DNA of 64,000 nt, taken from Nostoc sp. 'Peltigera membranacea cyanobiont' N6 (GTDB taxonomy: Bacteria; Cyanobacteriota; Cyanobacteriia; Cyanobacteriales; Nostocaceae). Below are positions 36,217 through 45,903 of this stretch, one piece after another. A program made the translations under genes and the position numbers. Location: positions 4,602,501 through 4,666,500 of the forward strand of contig NZ_CP026681.1 of NCBI RefSeq assembly GCF_002949735.1, in the 5' to 3' direction. The notes below the pieces were generated by a model. That model made no database searches, had not been told where the DNA came from, and worked only from the letters and a program-made list of their open reading frames with translations. Within the stretch, counting starts at the first letter, position 1; every line of letters begins with the position of its first letter.

Positions 36217-36924
36217 TTAACTCCGAAACAGATATTCTATCCGAACTGGAATTTTTAAGTTTTGAATGCCATCAAATTGATAGTATTGACCTCGCATTTG
36301 GACATTCTGAATTAAGCTAACTGGAGGCATATTCACAACGTCATAGCTAATCACTTGATTGGTGAACATTACATCTAAAGGATTTAATGGATGTGTACAA
36401 GTGAATATACCTTCAGAAATTTTATGTTTCGGTAATTGTTCAACTGTAACTTCAGCCTTGCTCATCCATTTACCCAAGCGAATCCACCTTGGTAGTTTGA
36501 GTTCTTTTTGAGATATGACAAAAAACTCAAATTTACTTTCTGCTGCTATTTCCTTTGCTCTGCCAAAACTAGGGATATTTTTCTGTGTTTTCTCCATTTC
36601 AACGTGGTAGTTGTTGTTAGCATACTTCCAGGTGTTGAGGATAGAAGAATGATTGAGCGATCGCGCCGGAGTTACGTAAATTCCTTGTTGATTTAGTGGC
36701 GTTAAATGCTCCTCATATTTTGGCACTTGTTCGGGGCAAAAATAGCGATAGGAATGTTCTTCAGCAACGGTAGTAGAGTAGATTTGGCTATCAACTAAAC
36801 CCAGTGCATAACAAAGAGCGTAATTATGAATTATTGGCTCTGTTTCATACAATCGCCCGATTTCACGAGTTGCGAAATAAAGGCTGTCGTGCAACTCTAA
36901 TTGACAACGGGAAATAAACACCAT
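36217..36924 (-). CDS. csc1: Type I-D Cascade subunit Csc1 (Cas5d)
   Basis: This 235-residue Csc1 is the Cas5-like subunit of the I-D interference complex and holds the crRNA 5' handle. Family features are the N-terminal LELHDSLYFATREIGRLYETEPIIHNYALCYALG and the GKWMSKAEV segment. Its start shares one base with the csc2 stop (TAATG), so the two are translationally coupled. It converges on the 136-aa gene. Confidence 0.92.
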   Translation of the reverse strand: MVFISRCQLELHDSLYFATREIGRLYETEPIIHNYALCYALGLVDSQIYSTTVAEEHSYRYFCPEQVPKYEEHLTPLNQQGIYVTPARSLNHSSILNTWKYANNNYHVEMEKTQKNIPSFGRAKEIAAESKFEFFVISQKELKLPRWIRLGKWMSKAEVTVEQLPKHKISEGIFTCTHPLNPLDVMFTNQVISYDVVNMPPVSLIQNVQMRGQYYQFDGIQNLKIPVRIEYLFRS

Positions 36925-37940
36925 TACTCTTTCCCCGCTTTAGCAGTAGTTTTCTTCTTGCTGATATGTTTCTTGGCATAATCTTTAGCTTCTGCATCAG
37001 CTTTTTGCAAAATTGCCTGAATTCCTTTTTCACTTCCTATTAAAGTTTTGACTTCATTAATTAGGGATACAAAAGCATTCCCAATAAAATCTGTGTGAAC
37101 AATAAACTCATCAGCCATTAACGCTTCAATAGCATTTTTTGCAGCAGTAATCACATCATCTTCATCTAGTGGATCGGGAGCATTTAAAGTATTATTAGAT
37201 TTCATTTGGTCATATATTGCCTGAGTCCAACGCAGGTTACTAGTAATTTCTCCGTCCGCAAAGACAACACCAATTAACTCATTTCTAACCCTACCTGTAC
37301 GGGTTGTTTGCGCTCCATAATGACGAGTTCGCAAAATGTTATTAAAAACGTAAAGAAAGCTAGCCTCAGTGGGGTCTTTTAAGGTGACAATACTAGGAAA
37401 GAAAACTTGCGGTCTAATATGGTCTTGCTGATTAATTCGACTGGTAACTTCACCAGGTTTAGAACCATTTTCACCCTTGGAAGCCATCGTACCATTTTCA
37501 TAAGGAGCATTGAGGGTAAATGTTTCGTGTGATTCATCAAAAGCTGTAATTGAAAATGCCGTGTCTACTACAACTTTCGATTTTTCAGAGCCAGAGTCAC
37601 CAATAGCAAATCCGTAAATGATGCAATCAGGATTATCCATTGCAAAATTCACGTTGTATTCGCATTCTTCAGCCGTCATCAAGCCATAGTTACGCAGCAA
37701 TTCCCGACCAACTAAACGCTCTGGAGTAGACTGTTTGCGCTTGAACATTGACAAACGGCTAATTGTAGTTTTGTCTTTAACTCCTGCTCTTACTCGTGCT
37801 TTATTCAGTTCTGCATCTGTCTGGAATAAAGGATAAGATTCAGTAATGCGAATGGTCAAGAAATGAACATATTTCCCCATTGGTTTGTAAGGAATCTCAG
37901 TTTGAAAGAATTTGGATTCAACAGTTTTTAAAATTGCCAT
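36924..37940 (-). CDS. csc2: Type I-D Cascade backbone subunit Csc2 (Cas7d)
   Basis: This Cas7-like protein of about 338 residues polymerises along the crRNA in the I-D complex. Signatures include YVHFLTIRITESYPLFQTD, the RNA-binding thumb region around STPERLVGRELLRNYGL, and TRHYGAQTTRTGRVRNELIG. The start is ATG at 37940, with GGAG 7 bases upstream; an in-frame ATG at 37964 would lack such a site. The C-terminus is Lys-rich (KHISKKKTTAKAGKE). Confidence 0.94.
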   Translation of the reverse strand: MAILKTVESKFFQTEIPYKPMGKYVHFLTIRITESYPLFQTDAELNKARVRAGVKDKTTISRLSMFKRKQSTPERLVGRELLRNYGLMTAEECEYNVNFAMDNPDCIIYGFAIGDSGSEKSKVVVDTAFSITAFDESHETFTLNAPYENGTMASKGENGSKPGEVTSRINQQDHIRPQVFFPSIVTLKDPTEASFLYVFNNILRTRHYGAQTTRTGRVRNELIGVVFADGEITSNLRWTQAIYDQMKSNNTLNAPDPLDEDDVITAAKNAIEALMADEFIVHTDFIGNAFVSLINEVKTLIGSEKGIQAILQKADAEAKDYAKKHISKKKTTAKAGKE

Positions 37941-38014
37941 GATTTTCTCCAAAGAATTATTCACTACTTGTTTACGTTTCCAGCAAAAATGCTAAGGGTA
38001 AATCCCTAATCATT

Positions 38015-38117
38015 CTCGTTATCTATTTCCACAGACTTTTCATTTTTACCTAGACTTCATAGATTATCAATAAATTCTTGCATCAGCTCGTTATCTATTT
38101 CCACAGACTTTTCATTT
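38015..38117. repeat. 31-bp direct repeat at the 3' end of cas10d
   Basis: The 31 bases at 38087-38117, inside the last codons of cas10d (EKSVEIDNE region), recur exactly at 38015-38045, just past its stop. The offset is 72 bases. This is a local duplication left between cas10d and csc2. Confidence 0.9.
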
Positions 38118-41100
38118 ATTCCTGCATTTTCTTTGTCATCTTCAAGACGATAAAGAAATTCACAGGTATCTCGAATTAAGTTGAGTTGACGACCTGCCAA
38201 ACGAGCGCGATCGCCTGCAAATGCGTTATCAAATACCTCCACTACAAAATACTTGGCAAAATCTAGAACAGCTTGCCGTTCTTCTTCTCGTTTGCTCATA
38301 ATCCAACGTCCTTCAGCAGTAGAAGAATGAACGCGATCCATGAGTTTAAAAACTTCTGCTGCAACAGCCACAACTAATGTTTCTCCCTGAAACACACTTG
38401 ACTCAGCTTTGAGTATAGTTTCAGCCGCAATATCAACTGGTTTCAACACAGCATTAGACTTAGGATTATAACGCTTATTAGCTCGGTAAAATCTGCGATA
38501 TAAATCTGTTAATTTCTTAGGATGATTCAGACTTGATGCTTCTCCCACAATTAATTGCTCCATATTAGTGTCATATTTCACATAAGGGTCAAAACAAGGA
38601 TAAAAATGATAGGCATAAAGCCGGATTTTTTCAATTCGCGCTGTTTCCAAACCCTGGTTACGTACCCAGCGATTGAGATAAGAAAAAACGTACAAAGGAC
38701 TGGTTTCAAAATCTTTAGCCAGTTCTGTAAATCTCCCCCAATTGGCATCGTAACCAGACTTACCTTGTCGCGCATTCACATCTAAATGAATGGCATAAGC
38801 GGCGGTAAGCACATTTAAAGGTGCTGGGTATTGGATGCCGTTTTCATTCCAGCCTTCGAGGATGTAGTCAAGACGGAAGCGATCGCGCCTTACTAAAGCA
38901 CGGAAAGCATGAGGCGCACTATCAAGGAAAACGCTTTCCTCAAATTCAGCCCCATCATTAAATGGTGGAATTGGTGACTCTGAAACCACAGTTTTAACAT
39001 CTAAAATCATCGGGAAAGCAAACGCTAACCAAGTTGGCATTACCCAAGATTCTGTATCGGTGCTGTCTCTTCCTGGCGGGAGTGCCATGAAGTAAAATGT
39101 TAAAGGCTGGTCTTCAGGATAGGAAAGCTTAAAGGTGCGATCCTTGTCACGCTGAAGGTTTTCATCGATTAAGAAACTATCTACACTTTGGTAGCGATCG
39201 CGCCCCAAATCCGCCTGTAAATCCTTACTGATAAAATGATTGCGAATGCTGGTATCAAAGCGAGTTTGAGCAATACCGTTGTAAGCTTTCTGCAAAAATT
39301 TATTAGTCTCTGGAGTAAAGTAATAAGTAGGATAAAAATAGAGATAGCGATATTTACCATCTTCAAATCGCTTACCTACAGCTTGAGTTTGATTCATCAA
39401 GATTTGCCTCAGCATCATCTCTACACCTGCGATACTGGAGATATTGCGTTTAGCGTTGGAACCTCCTAACATTTGCTTATTTGTATAAACTTGTGGCGTA
39501 AATAAAACTGCTGATTCCATTTGCTCAGTAACCGTGTAAGCAGAATGAGAAATGGAGCAGATTAATTGTTTCCCTCGCCCTGCTTTTTTCGCAGCATTGT
39601 AATTACCTAACTCATCTAGGAATGTTTCAACTTGAGCTTTAACAGATGATACTTGATTAGTGCCTGGTAACATCACAACTCGTTGTACCCAAAGCCTTAA
39701 ATCATCCCAACCATCAGGCAATTTATACTGAGAAATTATCGGAGAAATTAAGGTTGTCAAATAGTCAATAACTTGCTGACAAGCTTCGCGTACATCTTCA
39801 ATTCCTGGATGATGTTCTAAATATTTAGCCGCAAGATAATACCATTCATAAGGTACTCCTCCAGTATTCCCCTTTAACTTGTTTTCTTTGAGACTTTCGT
39901 TAATGCGTTGAATTTCTCGAATTTGGGGTAAACATTCTGCTAAATTCCAAAATTCTGCAACTTTGTGAGTTAAATCAAAATCGGGAACTGCTGGCAGCTT
40001 TTTATCTTTCTTACGAGCAGAATCAACGCGATTAACTGTTTCTTCCCAAATCTTCCGGCTAACTAAATCACCAAATTCTGCTATTTGGTCAATGCGGATA
40101 TCGTCTTCAAATTTGAAGTCATAATCAGCAGATAAAACATTTTGTTGCTGAAACTTGTTTAGATTTTCGCTGCGACTTTTAGCAACAGAGCCTTTATTAG
40201 GGTTTAAGATGCGTAATGTAGCATCTAAGGCTACTTTCATCAAGCCTATGTCGTCAAAAAATAAATTGTAATATTCGGCATATTTCATGCCTTTGCCATC
40301 TCTACCAAATCCTGTTTGTCTGAGGCGTAATTGGCCTGCACAAAGCGATTTAATACTGTTAACTACACGGTCTGGTAAATCTTCCGGCGAGATAGCTGGA
40401 GCATTGCGCGAAGCCAAGTAAATTACGCCTGTTGGCAGATATAACAAAGGTTCATAGTAAGTATGTTCATCAGTATTGAGACTAGTATGAGCCTGAATTA
40501 AAGCATTATTGACCACATTAGTTAAAACACCCCGATTCTCAGCAATGCTATGATAGGTAAACTTCAACTGTCCATCACTGAGGCTGTGGAGAATTCCATT
40601 TAATGCTTGGTGTTCTGCATCTTGAGGATGTTTAATAACTGAGGAAAGTAAATCAGCTAAACAAGTTAAATCAGCAAGACATATCAGGATATAATCATCT
40701 ATTATTGGATGTAAACCATGCTCAGAAACATTGAGATTTGTATCATTTCGACGCTGGGCATTGTAGGCAATAAATAACAAATCATCTCGATATTCTTGCC
40801 ATGCTGTTGGTTCATCAGGGCTAACAAATTTATCAAGACCTAATTCACAGACTATAACATCTATAATTTCGCGGTGGGCATCTACAGATAACTTGCGAAT
40901 GTCTTGTTCTTTATCTTGACCAATTGCTTTATAATTATCTGGCATTTGAGGAAATAGCCGATAATCAAATTTTTCAAAATCATGTAAAATAAACCCAGCA
41001 ATTAATAAGCGTCTTTCTTGTTCTTGAATTACCCTTTTTGCAGTGGTATCAAGTTTATTGAGACAACGTTCTATTAAATTAGCTGGTAGTAAACCATTGA

Positions 41101-41545
41101 GTAAATGAGTATTTAAAGATTGATCGCCTGCATTTCTTCGGTCAAGTTTTTTCGGCTCTTTTATTTTGTGACTTTTTCCTAAATTATTTTTGTGAAAATT
41201 CTCTATTTCTTTTCCTCTCTTTTCATCGAAATAATCAAAAAATTTCCCACCTTTGGCTGTAACTCCAACTGCTACCCGTAAAAGATTGGGTAAAACGTAA
41301 TCACTAAATTCCTGCATAATTAAATCATCGTCATTTTCTGACTTAATTGCATCTTGCAGTAACTTGAGAGTTAAGAGTGCTGCTGATTGTGTTTCGACTT
41401 TTAGATTAGATGTTTCTTGAAAATCAGAATCATCTCCAGACATCCAATCATCATCTGATAGTTCCGAGGTTGAATCATTTTCTGTTTCTGCTTCTAAAAG
41501 TGATAGTTGTTGATATTCATCGGATTTTTTACTTTTTTTCGCCAT
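38057..41545 (-). CDS. cas10d: Type I-D large subunit and nuclease Cas10d (Csc3)
   Basis: This 1162-residue protein is the signature of subtype I-D. In this subtype Cas10d carries the HD nuclease that is fused to Cas3 in other type I systems. The HD signature is visible as LIAGFILHDFEKFDY near residue 180, with an upstream His in NTHLLNGLLP. The N-terminal 50 residues are acidic and low in complexity. The later part fits a Cas10-like scaffold without an obvious GGDD cyclase motif. It is followed by csc2; between it and cas3' lies an unrelated DUF1016 gene. Confidence 0.94.
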   Translation of the reverse strand: MAKKSKKSDEYQQLSLLEAETENDSTSELSDDDWMSGDDSDFQETSNLKVETQSAALLTLKLLQDAIKSENDDDLIMQEFSDYVLPNLLRVAVGVTAKGGKFFDYFDEKRGKEIENFHKNNLGKSHKIKEPKKLDRRNAGDQSLNTHLLNGLLPANLIERCLNKLDTTAKRVIQEQERRLLIAGFILHDFEKFDYRLFPQMPDNYKAIGQDKEQDIRKLSVDAHREIIDVIVCELGLDKFVSPDEPTAWQEYRDDLLFIAYNAQRRNDTNLNVSEHGLHPIIDDYILICLADLTCLADLLSSVIKHPQDAEHQALNGILHSLSDGQLKFTYHSIAENRGVLTNVVNNALIQAHTSLNTDEHTYYEPLLYLPTGVIYLASRNAPAISPEDLPDRVVNSIKSLCAGQLRLRQTGFGRDGKGMKYAEYYNLFFDDIGLMKVALDATLRILNPNKGSVAKSRSENLNKFQQQNVLSADYDFKFEDDIRIDQIAEFGDLVSRKIWEETVNRVDSARKKDKKLPAVPDFDLTHKVAEFWNLAECLPQIREIQRINESLKENKLKGNTGGVPYEWYYLAAKYLEHHPGIEDVREACQQVIDYLTTLISPIISQYKLPDGWDDLRLWVQRVVMLPGTNQVSSVKAQVETFLDELGNYNAAKKAGRGKQLICSISHSAYTVTEQMESAVLFTPQVYTNKQMLGGSNAKRNISSIAGVEMMLRQILMNQTQAVGKRFEDGKYRYLYFYPTYYFTPETNKFLQKAYNGIAQTRFDTSIRNHFISKDLQADLGRDRYQSVDSFLIDENLQRDKDRTFKLSYPEDQPLTFYFMALPPGRDSTDTESWVMPTWLAFAFPMILDVKTVVSESPIPPFNDGAEFEESVFLDSAPHAFRALVRRDRFRLDYILEGWNENGIQYPAPLNVLTAAYAIHLDVNARQGKSGYDANWGRFTELAKDFETSPLYVFSYLNRWVRNQGLETARIEKIRLYAYHFYPCFDPYVKYDTNMEQLIVGEASSLNHPKKLTDLYRRFYRANKRYNPKSNAVLKPVDIAAETILKAESSVFQGETLVVAVAAEVFKLMDRVHSSTAEGRWIMSKREEERQAVLDFAKYFVVEVFDNAFAGDRARLAGRQLNLIRDTCEFLYRLEDDKENAGINEKSVEIDNELMQEFIDNL

Positions 41546-41609
41546 CTTCTTTATTAAATGAAATTAAATAAGATTTGAGTTCTCCAGCATTATCGCTAAT
41601 CGTCAACAT

Positions 41610-42629
41610 TCATTCAAATCCTTCTAGCAATCTAGCAACTTGCTCTGGATCTGGAAGTTGATTTTTTAATTCTTGTGGTACTTTAGACACTATTTGGTAA
41701 GTTGCAACACCAATTGGTTTATTAGATTCCTTTAGTGCATATTCAACAATAGTTCTCTGTTTAGATTTACAAAGAATAATCCCAATAGAAGGATTTTCAT
41801 CTGGTAGCTTTACAGTATTATCTAAAACAGCTAAATAAAACTGCATTTTGCCAATATATTCAGGTAAAAACTTACCAATTTTTAGTTCTATTGCCACCAA
41901 ACACTTTAAACGGCGATGATATAATAAGATATCTATAAAATATTCTTCATCATCAACTTCTAAACGATATTGGCTACCAATAAAGGCAAATATTCCACCC
42001 ATTTCTTGTAAGAAAGGTTGAACTTTTGCTAATATTGACTCTTCTAGCTGTCGTTCGCTGTGTTCATCTGCTAATTCCAAAAAATCAAAAGTATATTCAT
42101 CTTTAACTGCTAGCTTTAATTGGTTACGGATCTCTGCTGAGATGCTTTGATCAAAATTAGTTTGATTCAGCAGAGTTTTTTCATAAGTTTGATTTTCAAT
42201 TTGGTGAATTAAAACGTTTTTTGTCCAGCCAAATTTCCGAGTCATTCTAATGTAGAATTCTCGTTCTAAGTCATCTTTGCATTTTTCTAAAATGACTAAA
42301 TTGTGAGTCCATCCAATTTCTGCAACCAATGGTTGCAGTTTTTCATTTTGGCTATATGTGACGTAAAAATTTCGCATATTCCAGATATTTCTGGCAGAAA
42401 AACCACTAATACCAGGAAACTCTGCTTGTAAGTCTTTTGCTAACTGTTCTACTACTGATTTACCCCAACTAGCATCCTGTTGTTTGATAACAATCATCTG
42501 CCCAATATCCCAATACAGGTTAATCATTTCCCGATTAACTGCCTTTAATGCTTCGTACTGGGCTGAACGAATCCGTTGTTGTACTTCCATAAGTAGATTT
42601 CTATAATCGTCAGAAATGGAATTACTCAT
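41610..42629 (-). CDS. DUF1016/YhcG-type PDDEXK nuclease
   Basis: This 339-residue protein has the N-terminal DUF1016 domain (NREMINLYWDIGQMIVIKQQ, GFSARNIWNMRNFY). It also has the C-terminal YhcG PDDEXK domain with FIGSQYRLEVDDEEYFIDILLYHRRLKCLVAIELKIGKF, where Asp and Glu-x-Lys form the nuclease centre. Such genes often occur in defence and mobile regions. Here it lies on the same strand as the cas genes, between cas10d and cas3', 64 bases from cas10d. It is not part of canonical I-D. It may be an accessory nuclease or an independent defence gene inserted in the operon. Confidence 0.92.
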   Translation of the reverse strand: MSNSISDDYRNLLMEVQQRIRSAQYEALKAVNREMINLYWDIGQMIVIKQQDASWGKSVVEQLAKDLQAEFPGISGFSARNIWNMRNFYVTYSQNEKLQPLVAEIGWTHNLVILEKCKDDLEREFYIRMTRKFGWTKNVLIHQIENQTYEKTLLNQTNFDQSISAEIRNQLKLAVKDEYTFDFLELADEHSERQLEESILAKVQPFLQEMGGIFAFIGSQYRLEVDDEEYFIDILLYHRRLKCLVAIELKIGKFLPEYIGKMQFYLAVLDNTVKLPDENPSIGIILCKSKQRTIVEYALKESNKPIGVATYQIVSKVPQELKNQLPDPEQVARLLEGFE

Positions 42630-42932
42630 AATGACAATATTTTAAATTTTTGTATATACTAGACAACCTCACATATCTTCTGGTTTTAGCTGAGATTATG
42701 CTTCTAATTAACCATCTTTTACATCTTTATAAAAAATGCTCTACAGACTATTCCACAGTAGTAGTAGTGTTACTGTAGAGCTATATGAAAAAGTACAAAT
42801 CGGATCAATTTGGAATTTAAAATCTAACTGTGTTATTCCTAATTAACAATATTCGAGTGGAGTATATTTACTCATTACTACCCTACTGTTATGTTGAGAA
42901 TAATGTTAGACAGTATAATTTTGGGCTAGTTC
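42630..42932. other. Gap between the DUF1016 gene and the small ORF
   Basis: AT-rich sequence with one inverted pair, GCTCTACAG at about 42739 and CTGTAGAGC at about 42773, enclosing a TAGTAGTAG run. It probably contains the promoter of the DUF1016 gene. No coding frame is supported. Confidence 0.45.
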
Positions 42933-43166
42933 CTATCTAGATCCTTTGAGCATTAGTAAAACTAGATTAGTTGCCTCTTTGAAATCTGATGGAACTGGAT
43001 TTTCATCAAGAGCAGTCTTTAAATCCTTTACTTTTTCCTCAAACTGTTCAAGGATAATTCTGACTTCATCACTGACATTTTCTTTGTGTTCAAAATATGG
43101 CTTCCAGTTGTATGGAATTAACAAGAGGATTTGCCCTGATGTTTCAGAGTAACTAAAATCTTTCAT
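42933..43166 (-). CDS. Small hypothetical protein
   Basis: This 77-residue reading frame begins MKDFSYSETSGQILLLIPYN. It has a hydrophobic first third and a charged helical remainder (VRIILEQFEEKVKDLKTALD). It is oriented with the cas genes, between the DUF1016 gene and cas3'. No homology is recognised. Codon use looks natural and the gap has no other gene, so it may be real, but support is weak. Confidence 0.4.
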   Translation of the reverse strand: MKDFSYSETSGQILLLIPYNWKPYFEHKENVSDEVRIILEQFEEKVKDLKTALDENPVPSDFKEATNLVLLMLKGSR

Positions 43167-43488
43167 TGTCCATTTTTCCTTATTGTTAAGAACAACAGGG
43201 AAAGCTACAGATACTATAAAGTCACAATTTAAAGTGGAGGGAAGTTAATCCCAGTCAGAGACATCAAGCCCTAAAAGCCAGTCCAGCGATGAAATCAAGG
43301 AGGGCGGGGCGTACAGTTCTGTGTTCCTACTCGCGCTCGTTTCTCATATAACTGTAGAATTTCCCTGTTATTAATTAATATATGCGATTTTTTATTACGA
43401 ACACAATCATTAACCATTTTATTCTTTATCCTTATTTGAACTATAATATATATAGCTGGTCAATGTGCTTCATAGCACTTGTAGAGGT

Positions 43489-43591
43489 TATCAAACCCCT
43501 ATTAGGGATTGAAACAATGCTTTGTGTTCGTAATGGCGCTCGTTCCTCTATCTCCAGCAAGCCCAAACTAATCCCTATTAGGGATCTAAAC
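43489..43591 (+). CRISPR. Relic CRISPR unit (two degenerate repeats, one 39-nt spacer)
   Basis: ATCAAA...CCCTATTAGGGATTGAAAC ends at 43515 and matches the 3' part of the I-D repeat with a one-base deletion and one change. A second copy, AATCCCTATTAGGGAT followed by CTAAAC, ends at 43591. The 3' ends are 76 bases apart, exactly one 37-base repeat plus a 39-base spacer. The orientation is opposite to the main array. The upstream 100 bases are AT-rich and could be a decayed leader. The second relic overlaps the end of cas3'. Confidence 0.7.
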
Positions 43592-45803
43592 ATGGCGTTA
43601 TCCATATTTCATCCCCTTTACTTTTAAACCAATGTGTCAAGGTATCTAGCAATAGTGCAGACTGCCCGAAAGCAATGCAGTATGGTGGTGTATTATCTAA
43701 AACACTATATTGGTCACTAATTGGGTAAATCTGAAAGTGCATTGGCAATCTTCCTTGCTGACGTACTCTCTCTAAGGGAAAAGGCAGCAGATAACTAACT
43801 AATGCCTGCTTCTTCAATTGCTTGTTAATTTCACTAATCCAATAGTTTGCAGGTTGCCAAACCTGAATACCCAACAACACCTGTACATCCCAATTATCAG
43901 CAAAGGGTTTCAAGTCCCCAGGATAAGTAAATTTCCAATCTAGTCTTTCTTCTCGATAGCGAAGTAATTTCATAAATCCTAGACAGTTTTTAAACCTGCC
44001 TTTGGGAATAGTTGTATCTGTGCATTCTGCTGTCGCTTGTCGCAGTCGTTCAAATTCTGTCCCCTTCATCGGTTCAATTTCCAAGTTGCTGAGAATTCCA
44101 GGTAAATCGTAGGTTTTGAACTTATCAGCCTCATTTTTTTCGGTAGTGTCGTAAATTCCACACAGTAAAGGACTCTTACCCCGAAAACTCACAGCCTCCT
44201 CTAAAATAGGATTTCCCTTATCTGTTCCTGAAAGTTCGTGCCATTTTTCTTCCCATTCTTTGCTACGGATAAAGGCTGCTTTAAGATTGACTTTTCTTTT
44301 GTCAGTGCTGAAAACTATCTCACAATCTTTCTTTAGTGCTTCCTGACTACCTGCTGCATATTGCTGTTTAATATTAGGATGTCCTAACTGTCGAACCAGT
44401 CGCATAGATTGAACAACACCCCATTTAAAGTAATAGCCTGTAAAATCATTAATTTTGCGGTATTTATCCCTAATTTGATCGTGAAAAAATGGACGTTCAT
44501 AAACTTCGCCTGACTTCAATAGTGGTGTTTCATCCTTCTCATCTTTTTCAAAAAGCCTTTTCACCAAAAATTCAGGGACAAGTGCATAAGCAGTAAAGTT
44601 AGTAAAATTAATCTGCTGTCCGTCACGTTCATAACCATCATGTCGTCCCAGTCTGCCTAAACGCTGGATAAAATTACCTGCGTCTGCTGATTCAAAAAAC
44701 AAGAAATTGATTTTGAAATCAACACCCACATCAATAGTGCTAGTTCCTAAAACTAAATCAGCATTTAGGGATTCTTCTTTAGTTTTTTTCCCAGATAAAC
44801 CAGTATTTTCTTCAACTGTTAAATTATACGGCTGGAGAAAAGATGTAAAAAAATCCTTTAATCTTTTCACAGCAGCAATAGAATTAAGAATAATTGCACC
44901 TTTGCTACCTGGATGCTTTTGTAAATGCTCTAAAATTAACGCTACATTATCTTTTAACCAAGTTTCTGAAGCTTTAGATGTAGGTTCTAAACTGACAAAC
45001 TGCAATGATATTTCCCCTACAACTTTTCGCCAAGATTGGGTTTTTAGATACTCAGGTTCAGGCAAATTATCAGGAAATTGATATTTATTCTCTTCAAGTG
45101 GGTTAATTTCATGACAGCGAAAATCTGCTAATTTAAGCCTTTCAATTAACTGCGGGTTTGGTGTGGCAGAAAGAAATAAAAACTTTTTACGTCTGTTAGT
45201 GTGACGAATCAATAGCATTGTGTTGATTACACTGACAATTTGTGGTGCTTGGAATACGTGGAACTCATCAAATATAATGAGATTAAACCTCTTATCGATT
45301 CGATTCCAAAGCTTATCAGGATTATCTTTGGAAAATAAGTATGCACCATAATGTAAGTAGTGAAAAATATCAGGATTGGTAAGTAAAATATCCGATTGTG
45401 CAGTACGAGTTTCTAAGGCTGCGCCTTTTTTCAAGTTTTCTTCTTCAGCATAAATTTCTAATTCTTGCCCACTTAATCGATTAACACGCGGTTTATGTTC
45501 AGGCTGAAATTTATCAATGTATCCTCTAATTTGTTTTTCTTGATCTCTAGCGAGTTCGTTTGTGGGATATAGCCCTAAAACTGGAGAGTGTCTTTGCAAA
45601 ATATCCAGGTATCCGGCGAGACTTTTACCATCGCCAGTCATCGCAGTGTTGAACACGACATCAATATTTGGATCGCGCAATGCTTCTAAAGTTGCGGCTT
45701 GATGCCAAGAAAGTAACCAATCTTTAGGTAATTTAACCCCGTCAGGTGTCGGGACGGTTTGCGAGTAAACAGGCTTGAGAGTAATTCTGTAATTTTCGGA
45801 CAT
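43578..45803 (-). CDS. cas3: CRISPR helicase Cas3' (subtype I-D, no HD domain)
   Basis: This superfamily 2 helicase of about 741 residues has motif I TAMTGDGKS, motif II FDEFH, motif III LFLSATPNP and motif VI QRLGRLGRHDG. No HD nuclease domain is present, as expected for I-D where HD is in Cas10d. I prefer the start at 45803 (MSENYRITLKPVYSQ), since the longer frame from 45869 crosses the divergent promoter. The C-terminus is unusual: the last residues CLDP and the stop TAA are encoded inside a CRISPR-repeat-like sequence, so the native end may have been changed. Confidence 0.93.
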   Translation of the reverse strand: MSENYRITLKPVYSQTVPTPDGVKLPKDWLLSWHQAATLEALRDPNIDVVFNTAMTGDGKSLAGYLDILQRHSPVLGLYPTNELARDQEKQIRGYIDKFQPEHKPRVNRLSGQELEIYAEEENLKKGAALETRTAQSDILLTNPDIFHYLHYGAYLFSKDNPDKLWNRIDKRFNLIIFDEFHVFQAPQIVSVINTMLLIRHTNRRKKFLFLSATPNPQLIERLKLADFRCHEINPLEENKYQFPDNLPEPEYLKTQSWRKVVGEISLQFVSLEPTSKASETWLKDNVALILEHLQKHPGSKGAIILNSIAAVKRLKDFFTSFLQPYNLTVEENTGLSGKKTKEESLNADLVLGTSTIDVGVDFKINFLFFESADAGNFIQRLGRLGRHDGYERDGQQINFTNFTAYALVPEFLVKRLFEKDEKDETPLLKSGEVYERPFFHDQIRDKYRKINDFTGYYFKWGVVQSMRLVRQLGHPNIKQQYAAGSQEALKKDCEIVFSTDKRKVNLKAAFIRSKEWEEKWHELSGTDKGNPILEEAVSFRGKSPLLCGIYDTTEKNEADKFKTYDLPGILSNLEIEPMKGTEFERLRQATAECTDTTIPKGRFKNCLGFMKLLRYREERLDWKFTYPGDLKPFADNWDVQVLLGIQVWQPANYWISEINKQLKKQALVSYLLPFPLERVRQQGRLPMHFQIYPISDQYSVLDNTPPYCIAFGQSALLLDTLTHWFKSKGDEIWITPCLDP

Positions 45804-45903
45804 ACACTTAAATAGTGTCCGTAACTGGTTGTTAAAAACTATATTGACACGCAAAATAGAAGTTGACAAGAGAAATTATGTACAAAGTATACGGACAATT
45901 TTA
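45804..45903. promoter_or_regulatory. Divergent cas3' / WYL promoter with inverted TGTCCGTA sites
   Basis: The 100-base gap between the two starts contains TGTCCGTA at 45816-45823 and its exact reverse complement TACGGACA at 45890-45897, each close to one start codon. Two TTGACA hexamers lie at 45844 and 45863. This looks like an operator pair for the WYL regulator controlling both directions. Confidence 0.5.
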
